From Paenibacillus terrae (GTDB taxonomy: Bacteria; Bacillota; Bacilli; Paenibacillales; Paenibacillaceae): DNA of 64,000 nt. The position numbers were made by a program, and so were the translations under genes. Under the pieces are notes generated by a model, which was not told the DNA's origin, made no database searches, and saw only the letters and a program-made list of their open reading frames with translations. Each line of letters starts with the position of its first letter. Positions within the stretch are counted from its first letter, which is position 1. The stretch is taken from positions 214,412 through 278,411 of the forward strand of contig NZ_PNXQ01000012.1 of assembly GCF_005217525.1 (NCBI RefSeq), given 5' to 3'. This document shows positions 15,854 through 24,150 of this stretch, piece by piece.

Positions 15854-16330
15854 ATGTACGTTATAAGAGCGACACAAAAACTGCTAAAAGAAATGGATTA
15901 TAAAGTACAAAAAACAGATATATCTGTTCCGTTAAATACATGGCATGCCAATATGTTTACTTTGAATAGAAGAAAAACAATCGTATTCATGAATGACTTA
16001 TCAAGATTAAGTTTAACGATCGTAGGAGTTAAAAAGGCACAATTAAAAAATGTAGAAGAGTTATTCGTTAATGAACTAAGAAATTATTTAATGAGTGAGG
16101 AAATCGAAGAAAAAGTAATCAGCAGGTATATCGAAGAAAATGAAGGTATGATTATCACAACTACTAATAATCGAAGTGTGATAGGAACATTAAATGAAAT
16201 TATCTATACGATGAAAATCATAGAGCAAGAATTTAATGAAGGAATAGAAAGAAATCAACGGAAATACAAATGGCCAGCTTTGATGAAGAATCAAAACATT
16301 TCAATAATAACGAAATCGGTGGTCCACTAG
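15854..16330 (+). CDS. DUF6933-like protein, cassette gene 10 (3' end probably altered)
   Basis: A 158-residue protein starting MYVIRATQKLLKEM, with WHANMFTLNRRKTIVFMND and LSLTIVGVKKAQLKN, which I recognise as DUF6933-like; no activity is known. AAGGAG precedes ATG 15854. The last 20 or so residues (ALMKNQNISIITKSVVH) overlap the next gene in another frame and look unlike the family, so the original C-terminus was probably lost in a deletion that joined this gene to the following GNAT. Confidence 0.65.
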   Translation: MYVIRATQKLLKEMDYKVQKTDISVPLNTWHANMFTLNRRKTIVFMNDLSRLSLTIVGVKKAQLKNVEELFVNELRNYLMSEEIEEKVISRYIEENEGMIITTTNNRSVIGTLNEIIYTMKIIEQEFNEGIERNQRKYKWPALMKNQNISIITKSVVH

Positions 16331-16662
16331 GATATGATTCCATAAGCTGGCAAGAAGAAATGATGCAAAAATGTGAATATTTCAAGGTGCTTTTTAATGG
16401 AGAAATAATAGGGGGGGCTTTGATATTTATAGAAAGTAGCCAAGTTCATAATATAGGAAGAATTTTTATTGATCCGAACTTTCAGAATCAAGGAATTGGT
16501 ATGAAAGTAATGAAAGAAGTTGAAAGGATTTTTCCAGATAACAATAAATGGTGGCTTGATACTACTAGTTGGAGTGTCAAGAATCATCACTTCTATATAA
16601 AGTGCGGATTCACCAAAGTTAGAGAAGAAGATGATCTATACATTTTTGAGAAGATTTTATGA
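16270..16662 (+). pseudogene. GNAT acetyltransferase lacking its N-terminus
   Basis: The frame encodes most of a GNAT domain (FNGEIIGGALIFIES, IFIDPNFQNQGIGMKVM, HHFYIKCGFTKVREE) but begins at MASFDEESKHFN, which in the family lies about 20 residues in. The upstream frame is closed by a stop at 16234, and there is no ribosome site at 16270. The gene overlaps the DUF6933-like gene by 61 bp and no repeat lies between them. A deletion that removed a repeat and the 5' end is the simplest explanation. Confidence 0.6.
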
Positions 16663-17155
16663 CTTGTTGAACATAATTTTAACAGTTCGAACGTTTAATT
16701 CAAGACATGTCGAATATGTTTTTGATAAAGAAAATTAAAGAAAAATTCACTTCCTGTGTAAAAGGCATATCAGATAATTAGTTATAAACCTCTTCAAAAA
16801 TTATTGAATGACAGGGATTTCGTCTGCTACTATGTTTCGATCTGAAGATTGGAATGATCTACATGGTAACTTATCAAAGAAGAAGTATTGAAGTACGAAC
16901 CTGGGAACGTTTGTAATGAGTAAGATTGTAAGCAAATGACATTGGAACGATCGCAAAGTAATATTTTTAGGGCGTTGTTATGCGAATTGAAGGGATTCCA
17001 AAAGTATTAGAAGACATTAAAGAACTATGGAACAAGGTTACTAATAAAAGTGGAATATCACACAATCAACAAATGGATGTTGTAAAGTTGCTCTATAAGA
17101 AGAATTACATACAAGGATAATCCTCATGGTATTTTCAGGGATGGAATTGCAACGC
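16663..17155. other. Decayed end of array 2
   Basis: About 490 bp with no clear gene apart from the small frame at 16980. A weak relic of a repeat may lie at 16670-16710 (GTTGAACATAATTTTAACAG, GAACGTTTAATTCAAG). The base composition is AT-rich like the cassette genes. Confidence 0.35.
16980..17120 (+). CDS. Small hypothetical protein (46 aa)
   Basis: MRIEGIPKVLEDIKELWNKV... is a plausible 46-residue helical peptide with natural-looking composition, but the ribosome site is weak. It sits 35 bp before a truncated attC-like repeat, where a cassette gene would end. It may be a real small gene or the tail of a larger one. Low confidence. Confidence 0.35.
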   Translation: MRIEGIPKVLEDIKELWNKVTNKSGISHNQQMDVVKLLYKKNYIQG

Positions 17156-17182
17156 ATAACATAATATTCAAGCAACGGCTTA
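17156..17182 (+). repeat. attC-like repeat M (left end only)
   Basis: ATAACATAATATTCAAGC followed by AACGGCTTA, then unrelated sequence. The flank CAACGCATAAC is like that of truncated repeat E. It is the last recognisable repeat of the second array; both arrays thus end on the right with a truncated copy. Confidence 0.6.
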
Positions 17183-17642
17183 TATTAAAATGATATAAAG
17201 AAGTTTGTTCTGGTTTCTATAATTTATTATCAAGTATTTCTTTCTACACAAAAATGATGGACAGGATTGAAAAGGTACAAACAGCATTCAAATATATAAA
17301 TAGATGTAGGCATATTATCTAAAGATCATAAAGGACTCCTCGGATTGGATATTGATTCGGTTAAGTACATACGCCAATATATGTGTAAATGCTTTCAACC
17401 ATATGCTTCGTGGAATTGAATTGCTACTCATCCGTTTAGAAAACCCGGTGACAGTGAAGAGAGGTACACGGAACATTATATCAAACAATTTATGAAAGGC
17501 TTCAATAATCTGATATAATAGCTCTTAGTTTAATCCCCCCTTATTACGAAGAAATGGTGAATAATATGCTTTCTTTTTCCAGACTAATTAAATGCAAACC
17601 CCCAATCCCCTAATGTCTTAGCCAGTCGGTTGAGATTTTTAA
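17183..17642. other. Pseudogene debris before the MFS gene
   Basis: About 460 bp with no intact gene. Around 17340-17520 a + strand reading gives GLDIDSVKYIRQYMCKCFQP and, after a stop, EERYTEHYIKQFMKGFNNLI before TAA, which looks like a decayed gene I cannot name. No repeat right end is present. Confidence 0.4.
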
Positions 17643-17663
17643 ATGATAAGGGGGATATTGGCT

Positions 17664-18863
17664 GTGCAAAGAAAAATCTCAAAACATATATCGTTATTAT
17701 TATTAATCATACTTGTCGGTTTTCCGCAAATTAGTGAAACGATCTACACACCTTCGTTACCAGACATCGCCCGCCATATGGCAACGAGCAGCAATGCCAT
17801 CCAACTTACGCTCAGCATATATTTTTTGGGCTTTGCCTTAGGGGTATTTTGTTGGGGCAGGCTGTCAGATTTGATGGGACGCCGCCCGTCGATGCTGTGG
17901 GGCATTTTCGTCTATGCCATAGGCAGCCTGGGGTGTTATGGGTCTTCATCGGTCGAATGGCTCATGGTATGCCGTTTTATTCAGGCTTTTGGCGCCAGCG
18001 CTGGCTCTGCCGTAACCCAAACGATACTGCGCGAAAGCCTGGATGGGGCGAAGCGTCATGCAGCCTTTGCCCAAATCTCGGCCGCACTGGCGTTTACACC
18101 TGCAGTTGGTCCTTTTTTGGGCGGATGGATTGATCAGGCACTCGGCTTTCGAGCGGTGTTCTTCACGCTTGTATTAATGGGCGTGGTCATCTGGCTATAT
18201 GCTTGGGCACGGTTGCCTGAAACCCGACTGGAGGCGACTCAAAACGTCAGTATGTTGTCCGTGGCAGTGCGGTTGATGAAGGATCGCAGAGTATGGCGCT
18301 TTGGCTTGCTCATCGGAACTGCCAACGGAATTTTGTTCAGCTATTATGCTGAGGCTCCGTTTATTTTCATTAATTTTTTCGGGCTGAGTGCTGGCACTTT
18401 CGGATGTCTGGGTATCTTTGTCGCGCTATCGTCCATTGTGGGGGCAATGCTGTCCAGAAGACTGCTGCCCGCAATTCAAGCGGAACGAATTATTACTCTC
18501 GGCTGTGGTGTATCAACGATCGGGGCGCTTAGTCTTGCCTGTCTAGCGCTTTACGGAATCGAAGCCACGCTGATCGACCTTGTGCTCACGGTATTCTGCA
18601 TATTCGTCGTCCTGCTGGGTATCGGCATAGCTCTTCCAAACTGTCTGAGCATGGCCCTCGTGGATTACCATGATGTCCTTGGGACCTCAGGAGCTATGTT
18701 TGGACTCGGCTATTATTTGCTGGTGAGTATGATTACGAGCGGCATGAGTTTGATTCATAACGGCTTGCTACTTACGATGCCTTTATACTTTCTTGTACTG
18801 GTCCTGTCCATGCTGTTGGTCAGTTTGATGCAAAATCCCAAGGAACAACAGGCAGCAACATAG
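17664..18863 (+). CDS. MFS multidrug efflux transporter, Bcr/CflA type
   Basis: A 399-residue major facilitator protein with 12 predicted helices. The family hallmarks are ETIYTPSLPDIARHM after helix 1, GRLSDLMGRRPSMLWG in the 2-3 loop and RFIQAFGASAGSAV in helix 4. It would export drugs or small metabolites using the proton gradient. GTG 17664 is preferred because AAGGGGG lies ten bases before it; an in-frame ATG at 17643 has no ribosome site. Codon usage and GC content differ from the cassettes, marking a return to ordinary chromosome. Confidence 0.87.
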   Translation: MQRKISKHISLLLLIILVGFPQISETIYTPSLPDIARHMATSSNAIQLTLSIYFLGFALGVFCWGRLSDLMGRRPSMLWGIFVYAIGSLGCYGSSSVEWLMVCRFIQAFGASAGSAVTQTILRESLDGAKRHAAFAQISAALAFTPAVGPFLGGWIDQALGFRAVFFTLVLMGVVIWLYAWARLPETRLEATQNVSMLSVAVRLMKDRRVWRFGLLIGTANGILFSYYAEAPFIFINFFGLSAGTFGCLGIFVALSSIVGAMLSRRLLPAIQAERIITLGCGVSTIGALSLACLALYGIEATLIDLVLTVFCIFVVLLGIGIALPNCLSMALVDYHDVLGTSGAMFGLGYYLLVSMITSGMSLIHNGLLLTMPLYFLVLVLSMLLVSLMQNPKEQQAAT

Positions 18864-18924
18864 CCAAGCGTTTCCAATGCAGCAAGGAACCATCCAACCA
18901 GCCTTCCTGCATTGTGAAGGAAAC

Positions 18925-18955
18925 ACAAAAGCCCGCGTCGGACGCGGGCTTTTGT
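18925..18955. terminator. Bidirectional intrinsic terminator
   Basis: ACAAAAGCCCGCGTC (18925-18939) and GACGCGGGCTTTTGT (18941-18955) form a near-perfect palindrome with A-runs on one side and T-runs on the other. It sits between the converging MFS and SDR genes and can end transcription from both. Confidence 0.9.
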
Positions 18956-19013
18956 ATTTATTTTCCCCTGATCCCCACGGGGCTCTTCATAATCAATTGT
19001 GACGGATTCCCGA

Positions 19014-19733
19014 TTAAGTGTTCATATCCTTTATTGCCGGAATATTAATTTCTTTAACGCAGGCTGCCTTGGACAGGTTGACTATGCATTTTACAATGGA
19101 AACCATATCCGCTAGGGGGATACGTGTCCCATTATATTCGTCAAGTGCCCGTTCACTTCCCTCTTCATATGGAATTTCAGCTGCCAGCTCCCCCGGGTTG
19201 ATACACGTAACGGCAATGCCGTCGTGTCTTGTATGTTCTCTCAAGGCCTCCGTGATCCCTCGAATCGCAAATTTGGAGGCGACAAAAGCAACCTGGGTGT
19301 TGTTTGCATTATTCAGACCAGCTGTAGAGCCAATGAGAATAATTTTTCCAGCTTTGGATTGACGAAGATGAGGTAATAACGATTGAATACATACAATGGC
19401 TGAGGTGACATTTACATGTATCAGTTGACTTATATCAGCAGGCTCATCTTTGTCAAATGTGTAGTGATCTTCAAAGCCTTCCTTTTCCCAGATTCCGACA
19501 TTGTAAATGAGAACATCCAGTGTGTCGTTCCCGAGTTTATTGACGACAAGTGTGGCTGCGTTGAGATCAGACAGATCTGCCTGTATCCATATTCGTTCTA
19601 CACCATCGTTCAGCTTCAAGTTGTCAGGCTTGGTGCGAGAAACTACCCAGACCTTATCGCCCTGTTGGGGCACACCCCTGACAAATGCATCTCCTAATCC
19701 TTTGCTTGCACCGAACACAAGATAGGTTTTCAT
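19014..19733 (-). CDS. SDR-family protein (YueD/sepiapterin reductase-like) with Phe in place of catalytic Tyr
   Basis: A 239-residue classical short-chain dehydrogenase fold: the nucleotide loop GASKGLGDAF, NVGI in place of NAG, Ser136 in IGSTAGL, then FVASK at 150-154 where the family has YxxxK. The Tyr is Phe (codon TTT on the minus strand), so normal hydride-transfer catalysis would be impaired. ATG 19733 follows AAGGAG; the upstream in-frame start at 19757 has none. It could be a binding or regulatory homologue, or a decaying gene. Confidence 0.82.
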   Translation of the reverse strand: MKTYLVFGASKGLGDAFVRGVPQQGDKVWVVSRTKPDNLKLNDGVERIWIQADLSDLNAATLVVNKLGNDTLDVLIYNVGIWEKEGFEDHYTFDKDEPADISQLIHVNVTSAIVCIQSLLPHLRQSKAGKIILIGSTAGLNNANNTQVAFVASKFAIRGITEALREHTRHDGIAVTCINPGELAAEIPYEEGSERALDEYNGTRIPLADMVSIVKCIVNLSKAACVKEINIPAIKDMNT

Positions 19734-19783
19734 TTCTAATTCTCCTTTTTTACGCACTTAATAGCCAAAATATGTTTCTGCGC

Positions 19784-19865
19784 CTATTCCTCCCTGGTAG
19801 CCACCGGATTATCCTCATAGCTAATCCAATCGCTCCAGCTTCCATAATACAGCACTTGCAAATTT
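19784..19865 (-). pseudogene. Fossil rhodanese C-terminus, copy 1
   Basis: Reading the minus strand gives NLQVLYYGSWSDWISYEDNP followed by VATREE and a stop. This matches the last 27 residues of the intact rhodanese at 23228-24076 (VRLYPGSWSDWISYSENSIA...). Nothing of the rest of the gene is next to it. Confidence 0.75.
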
Positions 19866-20210
19866 TACGTCCAGTTTGAAGTGATTGAGTGATATTGAAG
19901 GTCCCCACCGACTGATATTTTAACTTGCTAAAATTACGCTGATGTCCTTAAAAGTTTGATTTCTTGCTTCATCCGTACAACTTTCGCTGAGCCAAAATCA
20001 GCTCAATAGTACGTGAAGCTAAGGTTTGGTGTCAGAGTCAACTCCAGCAATGGGGTGCTGCTTTGCCCAACTATATCAAGGCTTATTTGTCGATCTCATG
20101 CTGCGATAGTTGAGAGTTATAGTTATAATAATAAATGGACTATTGTACTTACTGCATATTGAGTTCACTAGATTATATATAACTGATGATTTTTAAGGAG
20201 CTGAGAAGCC
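19866..20210. other. Spacer upstream of the AraC pseudogene
   Basis: About 345 bp with no gene. It contains AT-rich promoter-like sequence near 20120-20190 and AAGGAG at 20195-20200, which is the ribosome site of the damaged AraC gene. Confidence 0.4.
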
Positions 20211-21150
20211 ATCTTACATTTAAATGAACATCTTGTACTATGGAACAAGGCATCTATTAAAATAATGGATATTCGCCATATCACTATGCAAATGAAGGAG
20301 GAACTCCACTCCTACCGGTTCCCTACTAGCTGTTTCTTATACACGGTGCGTGGCAATGCTGTTATGCAGCTGGATGGAAATGATCATCAAGTCACACGAT
20401 TCCATATTTTGCATGGTGGAAAGGGGTGTTGCCTGAATATTTTGCCTGTTGAAGAAGTCCTTGATTATTATATGATTTATTACAAAGCCAGCATCCCGCT
20501 TCCTGAACGTCAGGACATTCTGGACTTGATGGAACACAGTAATCCCTTCAGGCTTCAATATGGCTTTGCACCTGATCATCCTGTTTCCTTATCGGACAAA
20601 GTACAATACATGATGACAGCATGGGAAGAGCAAGGATCATTGGAACAGTTCCATGTGAAGTCATTATTTTATCAATTTGTATACGAGTTGCTATGGCAAA
20701 TCCACAATCGGTGCGTGCCTGCAACAAAGCCAGACCAGATCGCACAAATGAAATACTATATGCAGGAACACTATGCTGAACCCATTACAATGGACCTGTT
20801 AGCAGAGCTTATGGAGCAGTCCACGACACTTATCAAGACTATTCAAACGCCAGACTGGTTATAGTCCAATTCATTTTGTCATTCAAATCCGCATGAACAA
20901 AGCGAAGGAACTGCTGCTTGCTACGGATGCTACTTTACAAGAAATTGGCAAGGCTGTTGGTTATCCGGATGGATATTATCTTGCTAAAATGTTCAAAAAA
21001 TATATGGGCATTGCACCAATTCGTTATCGAAAGCAGCATGCAAGTCCTAATGTGCCATCGACAGTGGCACGATTAGGTATTGTAGAGGGTCGGACTTCCT
21101 TATATATTGATAATGATTATCATAATCAGCATATATTTGAGGAGGAATTA
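20211..21150 (+). pseudogene. AraC-family regulator, start codon lost and frameshifted
   Basis: The first part (20211-20820) encodes an AraC sensor domain and the first half of the HTH. The frame then shifts near 20822: the +1 reading from there gives RHLSRLFKRQTGYSPIHF and continues through MNKAKELLLATDATLQEIGK to FKKYMGIAPIRYRKQ, a normal AraC C-terminus. Loss of two bases after CAGTCC would explain it. AAGGAG at 20195 stands ten bases before ATC 20211, where the family start Met is expected; the next ATG is 20265. Such regulators usually control the adjacent siderophore uptake gene. The shifted frame has no stop before the next gene. Confidence 0.75.
21079..21127 (+). promoter_or_regulatory. 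Promoter with Fur box for the siderophore-binding lipoprotein
   Basis: TTGTAG (21079-21084), 17 bases, TATATT (21102-21107) give a sigma-A-like promoter. GATAAT-G-ATTATC (21109-21121) is a perfect 6-1-6 Fur core, and a third hexamer ATAATC follows. The box overlaps the expected transcription start, so Fur with iron would block the promoter. The site lies inside the end of the AraC reading frame. Confidence 0.85.
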
Positions 21151-21153
21151 TTG

Positions 21154-22149
21154 ATGTACAGAAGTAGAAAGAAACCCTTAGCTATCACATTATTACTTTG
21201 TTTAACCCTATTACTCAGCGCTTGTTCAAGTGGTGGGGCAGGAAGTCCTTCAGCAAATGAAGGCGCTCGGAAGTCAACAAACCAGGTAGAGGCCAACAGT
21301 TCAAATAATACAGCTACACCATCTCAAACGAAGACCGTAACCACCATAAAAGGGGATATTGAAGTGCCGGTTAATCCACAACGAGTAGTTGTCCTGTATT
21401 TAATGGGTGATTTACTTGCATTAGGTGTAAATCCTGTTGGGATCTCTTCTGTAGAAGAAGGAGCAGCTTTTGCGAGCGAACTGGATGGTGTCACCTCCTT
21501 GGGTGCATTCAAGCCAGACCCGGAAGCAGTAACTGCGCTTAATCCCGATCTCATTATTGTTACCAATGAAGAAATATATGAGGGGCTTAAAAAAATTGCC
21601 CCTACAGTATACATTCCTTATGATCTGCCAGTAGAAGAACGTCTGAAATTGCTTGGAGAAATTCTAGGTAAAGAGGGACAAGCTCAGGAAATGCTAGATA
21701 ACTTTCACAAAAAGGTTGAGCAAAGTAAGGAAAAACTTAAACAAGCAGGTATTTTGGATAAAACCGCGACTATTATGGAAAGCAACAAAGGTTCTATGGC
21801 TGTAATGACAGGCTTGGGTTACGGACGGGGTTCGCAGATTATTTATCAATATTTAGGGATGAAAGCACCTGAAGTCTTGCAACGCGAAATTGAAAACGCA
21901 AGGAACGATGCGACTAGCAAGGACGTTTCTTATGAAGTATTACATGAATATGTAGGTGATTATATATTCCGTTCTAGCTTTGAAGGAATGGTAGATCTGT
22001 CGAACAATACCATTTGGAAAAACCTCCCAGCAGTCAAAGAAGGACGTCTGATTGATATGAGCTTTGGTTTATTTTTCTACAATGATATTTATTCGCTAGA
22101 CAAGCAGCTTGACTTTATTGTGGATAGCTTGCTTAAAACCGTGGATTAA
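21154..22149 (+). CDS. Iron-siderophore-binding lipoprotein (FeuA/FepB type)
   Basis: A 331-residue lipoprotein: signal peptide with lipobox LLLSACSSGG, a Ser/Thr/Asn-rich linker, then a TroA-like binding domain (NPQRVVVLYLMGDLLALGVN, LNPDLIIVTNEE, LPAVKEGRLIDM). It would capture ferric siderophore outside the membrane. GAGGAGG precedes ATG 21154. It is in frame with the shifted AraC sequence and no stop separates them, but its own promoter, Fur box and ribosome site show it is expressed alone. No permease or ATPase genes are near. Confidence 0.88.
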   Translation: MYRSRKKPLAITLLLCLTLLLSACSSGGAGSPSANEGARKSTNQVEANSSNNTATPSQTKTVTTIKGDIEVPVNPQRVVVLYLMGDLLALGVNPVGISSVEEGAAFASELDGVTSLGAFKPDPEAVTALNPDLIIVTNEEIYEGLKKIAPTVYIPYDLPVEERLKLLGEILGKEGQAQEMLDNFHKKVEQSKEKLKQAGILDKTATIMESNKGSMAVMTGLGYGRGSQIIYQYLGMKAPEVLQREIENARNDATSKDVSYEVLHEYVGDYIFRSSFEGMVDLSNNTIWKNLPAVKEGRLIDMSFGLFFYNDIYSLDKQLDFIVDSLLKTVD

Positions 22150-22196
22150 TTGGACAGTCACTTTTCTATTTACACAATATGTTTTATGCTCTCCGT

Positions 22197-22254
22197 TCAA
22201 CCACGCAGATCACTCACCACCGGATTTTTCTCATAATTAATCTAGTCGCTCCAG
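22197..22254 (-). pseudogene. Fossil rhodanese C-terminus, copy 2
   Basis: The minus strand gives WSD-stop-INYEKNPVVS, again the end of the rhodanese (WSDWISYSENSIAT), with the Trp codon changed to TAG. It is more decayed than copy 1 and lies between the lipoprotein and the oxidoreductase pseudogene. Confidence 0.65.
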
Positions 22255-22278
22255 TTGCACTCAAAGGAGGAGTCATTA

Positions 22279-23146
22279 TTGAATAAACAAAAAATCGTGA
22301 TTATTGGAGCAGGGATTGTTGGGGCGTCCCTGGCCTATCATCTGGCCAAACGAAATCAAGATGTAACCGTTATTGAACGACACTCCGCCCCTAAGGGAGC
22401 AACTTCACCTTCAAAAATTAAACCTGGAGCAGCTTGAGGCATTGGAGCCGAATCTGAAGGAATATCCGGATGAAGCGATGTATGTCAGCGAAGAAGGTGC
22501 TGTAGACCCCATAGGGTTAACGGAGCTGTTGTTGAGCAAAGCGCGGGAGTACGGAGCCAAGGTTCAGTTCGGTACCAACGTTACACAACTGCAGCAAGAA
22601 GATTCCCGCCTGGTCGGCGTCCATACGTCCAAGGGTTTTCTGGAGTCGGATGTCGTGGTATTGGCCGCAGGTACAGGCATACCCGAACTTTGCAACCCGT
22701 TAGGTTGTCCCGTGCCGGTAACGTCGTCGCCTTCCATTCTGATTCGGATGAAAACTGCGAATAAACGGATACGTACATTAATCTCAAATGCGCAATTTGA
22801 AGCGCGTCAACTGACGGATTATACGCTGCTGGCTGCGGAAGATTATATCGACGAGTCGGAGGAAAACGGACCAGAGGCGGTCGGTAAGCGAGCGTTCGAC
22901 ACGTTGCGTCGCAGTCTGAAGGACGGGAATCAACTGGAACTGGAAAGCATAAAGGTCGGGATGAGACCCATGCCTGAAGACGGCTATCCGATCGTGGGCT
23001 TCCAAGATCACATAAAGGGACTTTATCTGGCGGTGATGCATTCTGCGATTACGCTGGCGCCGCTGATTGCGCATCTGGCTGTAAGTGAAATAGTCGATCG
23101 GGAATCAAGAAGTGAATTAGACCCTTGTCGACTCTCCCGATTTTAG
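22279..23146 (+). pseudogene. FAD-dependent oxidoreductase (DAO family) with internal deletion
   Basis: AAAGGAGGAG and TTG 22279 start a normal FAD-binding N-terminus (KIVIIGAGIVGASLAYHLAK, then VTVIERHSAPKGATS). Near 22400 the frame changes and the sequence jumps to a segment (LREQLHLQKLNLEQLEALEP) that in the family lies roughly 100 residues further on. From there the protein is intact to the C-terminus, including GMRPMPEDGYPIVGF. The original would be a D-amino-acid-oxidase-like flavoenzyme of about 370 residues; the present gene cannot make it. Confidence 0.78.
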
Positions 23147-23227
23147 GACCACTCGAAAACGTAAAAGAGTACATCGCTACATGAGCGATGTACTCCAAAT
23201 TACATACTGTATATCTGCTTAAGCCTT

Positions 23228-24076
23228 CTACTCTTCCCCAGTCGCAATAGAATTCTCACTGTAAGAAATCCAATCGCTCCAGCTTCCTGGATATAACCGC
23301 ACCTTACTAAATCCTGCCTCATTTAAGGCCAGCACATTCGGGCAGGCGGATACGCCAGAACCGCAATACACGGTAATTTCTGCATTCCGGTCAAGGCTGG
23401 CAAAGTGCTTTTCCAGTTGTTCCACATTTTTAAATATACCTTTTTCGTCCAATACCTCTTTCCAAAAGAAATTCACTGCACCAGGGATATGCCCTGCTGC
23501 TGTATCTATAGGCTCTTCCAACCCAAGGTAGCGCGGACGCTCTCTTGAGTCGATCAATGTATAGGAGCCGACAGGAAGCGAGCCTGCGGACACACGTCGC
23601 ACTTCTTCCATACTTGCGAGCATTTGCGGCTGTACCTTCGCTACAAAGGTCGAGGGAATGCGAATCGGCTGGTCTGCCGTGACCGGGAACTTCGCTTCCT
23701 TCCAGGAGCTGTAGCCTTCTTCCAGCACATACACCTGCTTATGACCCAAGTAACGCAGCAGCCACCAGAAGCGGGAGGCCATCATGCCGCCTTGATCGTC
23801 GTAGGCAATGATGCGTGAAGCTGCGTTGATTCCGGCGCGACTCAGGCGCGCGGCAAGTGTGTCAGCATCGGGCAAAGGATGGCGTCCGCCGTGCTCCCCC
23901 AGAGGAGCGGTGAGGTCTTCCTCCAGATCGAAGTGAACAGCTCCTGGAATATGATCTTCATTAAATTGAGTTCGTCCCGCTCCGGCTTGTCCGAGCAGGG
24001 AGCGGCAGTCGGCGATGATGATATCTGGCTCATATAGTCTAGCTAACAGCCAGCGTTTGGATACGATGGATTTCAA
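23228..24076 (-). CDS. Rhodanese-type sulfurtransferase (two domains)
   Basis: A 282-residue thiosulfate/3-mercaptopyruvate sulfurtransferase with an inactive N-terminal rhodanese domain (HIPGAVHFDLEEDL, YDDQGGMMASRFWWLL) and an active C-terminal domain whose loop CGSGVSA carries C238. It transfers sulfur from a donor to cyanide or a thiol acceptor in the cytoplasm. The gene seems intact and is the source of the two fossil 3' ends at 19784 and 22197. Confidence 0.9.
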   Translation of the reverse strand: MKSIVSKRWLLARLYEPDIIIADCRSLLGQAGAGRTQFNEDHIPGAVHFDLEEDLTAPLGEHGGRHPLPDADTLAARLSRAGINAASRIIAYDDQGGMMASRFWWLLRYLGHKQVYVLEEGYSSWKEAKFPVTADQPIRIPSTFVAKVQPQMLASMEEVRRVSAGSLPVGSYTLIDSRERPRYLGLEEPIDTAAGHIPGAVNFFWKEVLDEKGIFKNVEQLEKHFASLDRNAEITVYCGSGVSACPNVLALNEAGFSKVRLYPGSWSDWISYSENSIATGEE

Positions 24077-24150
24077 AAGGGATTCCGCCTTTCCTTTTTA
24101 TCATTAAGATTATTCAATTGAGTACCGTGCATGAAAATGGGGTAAATAAG

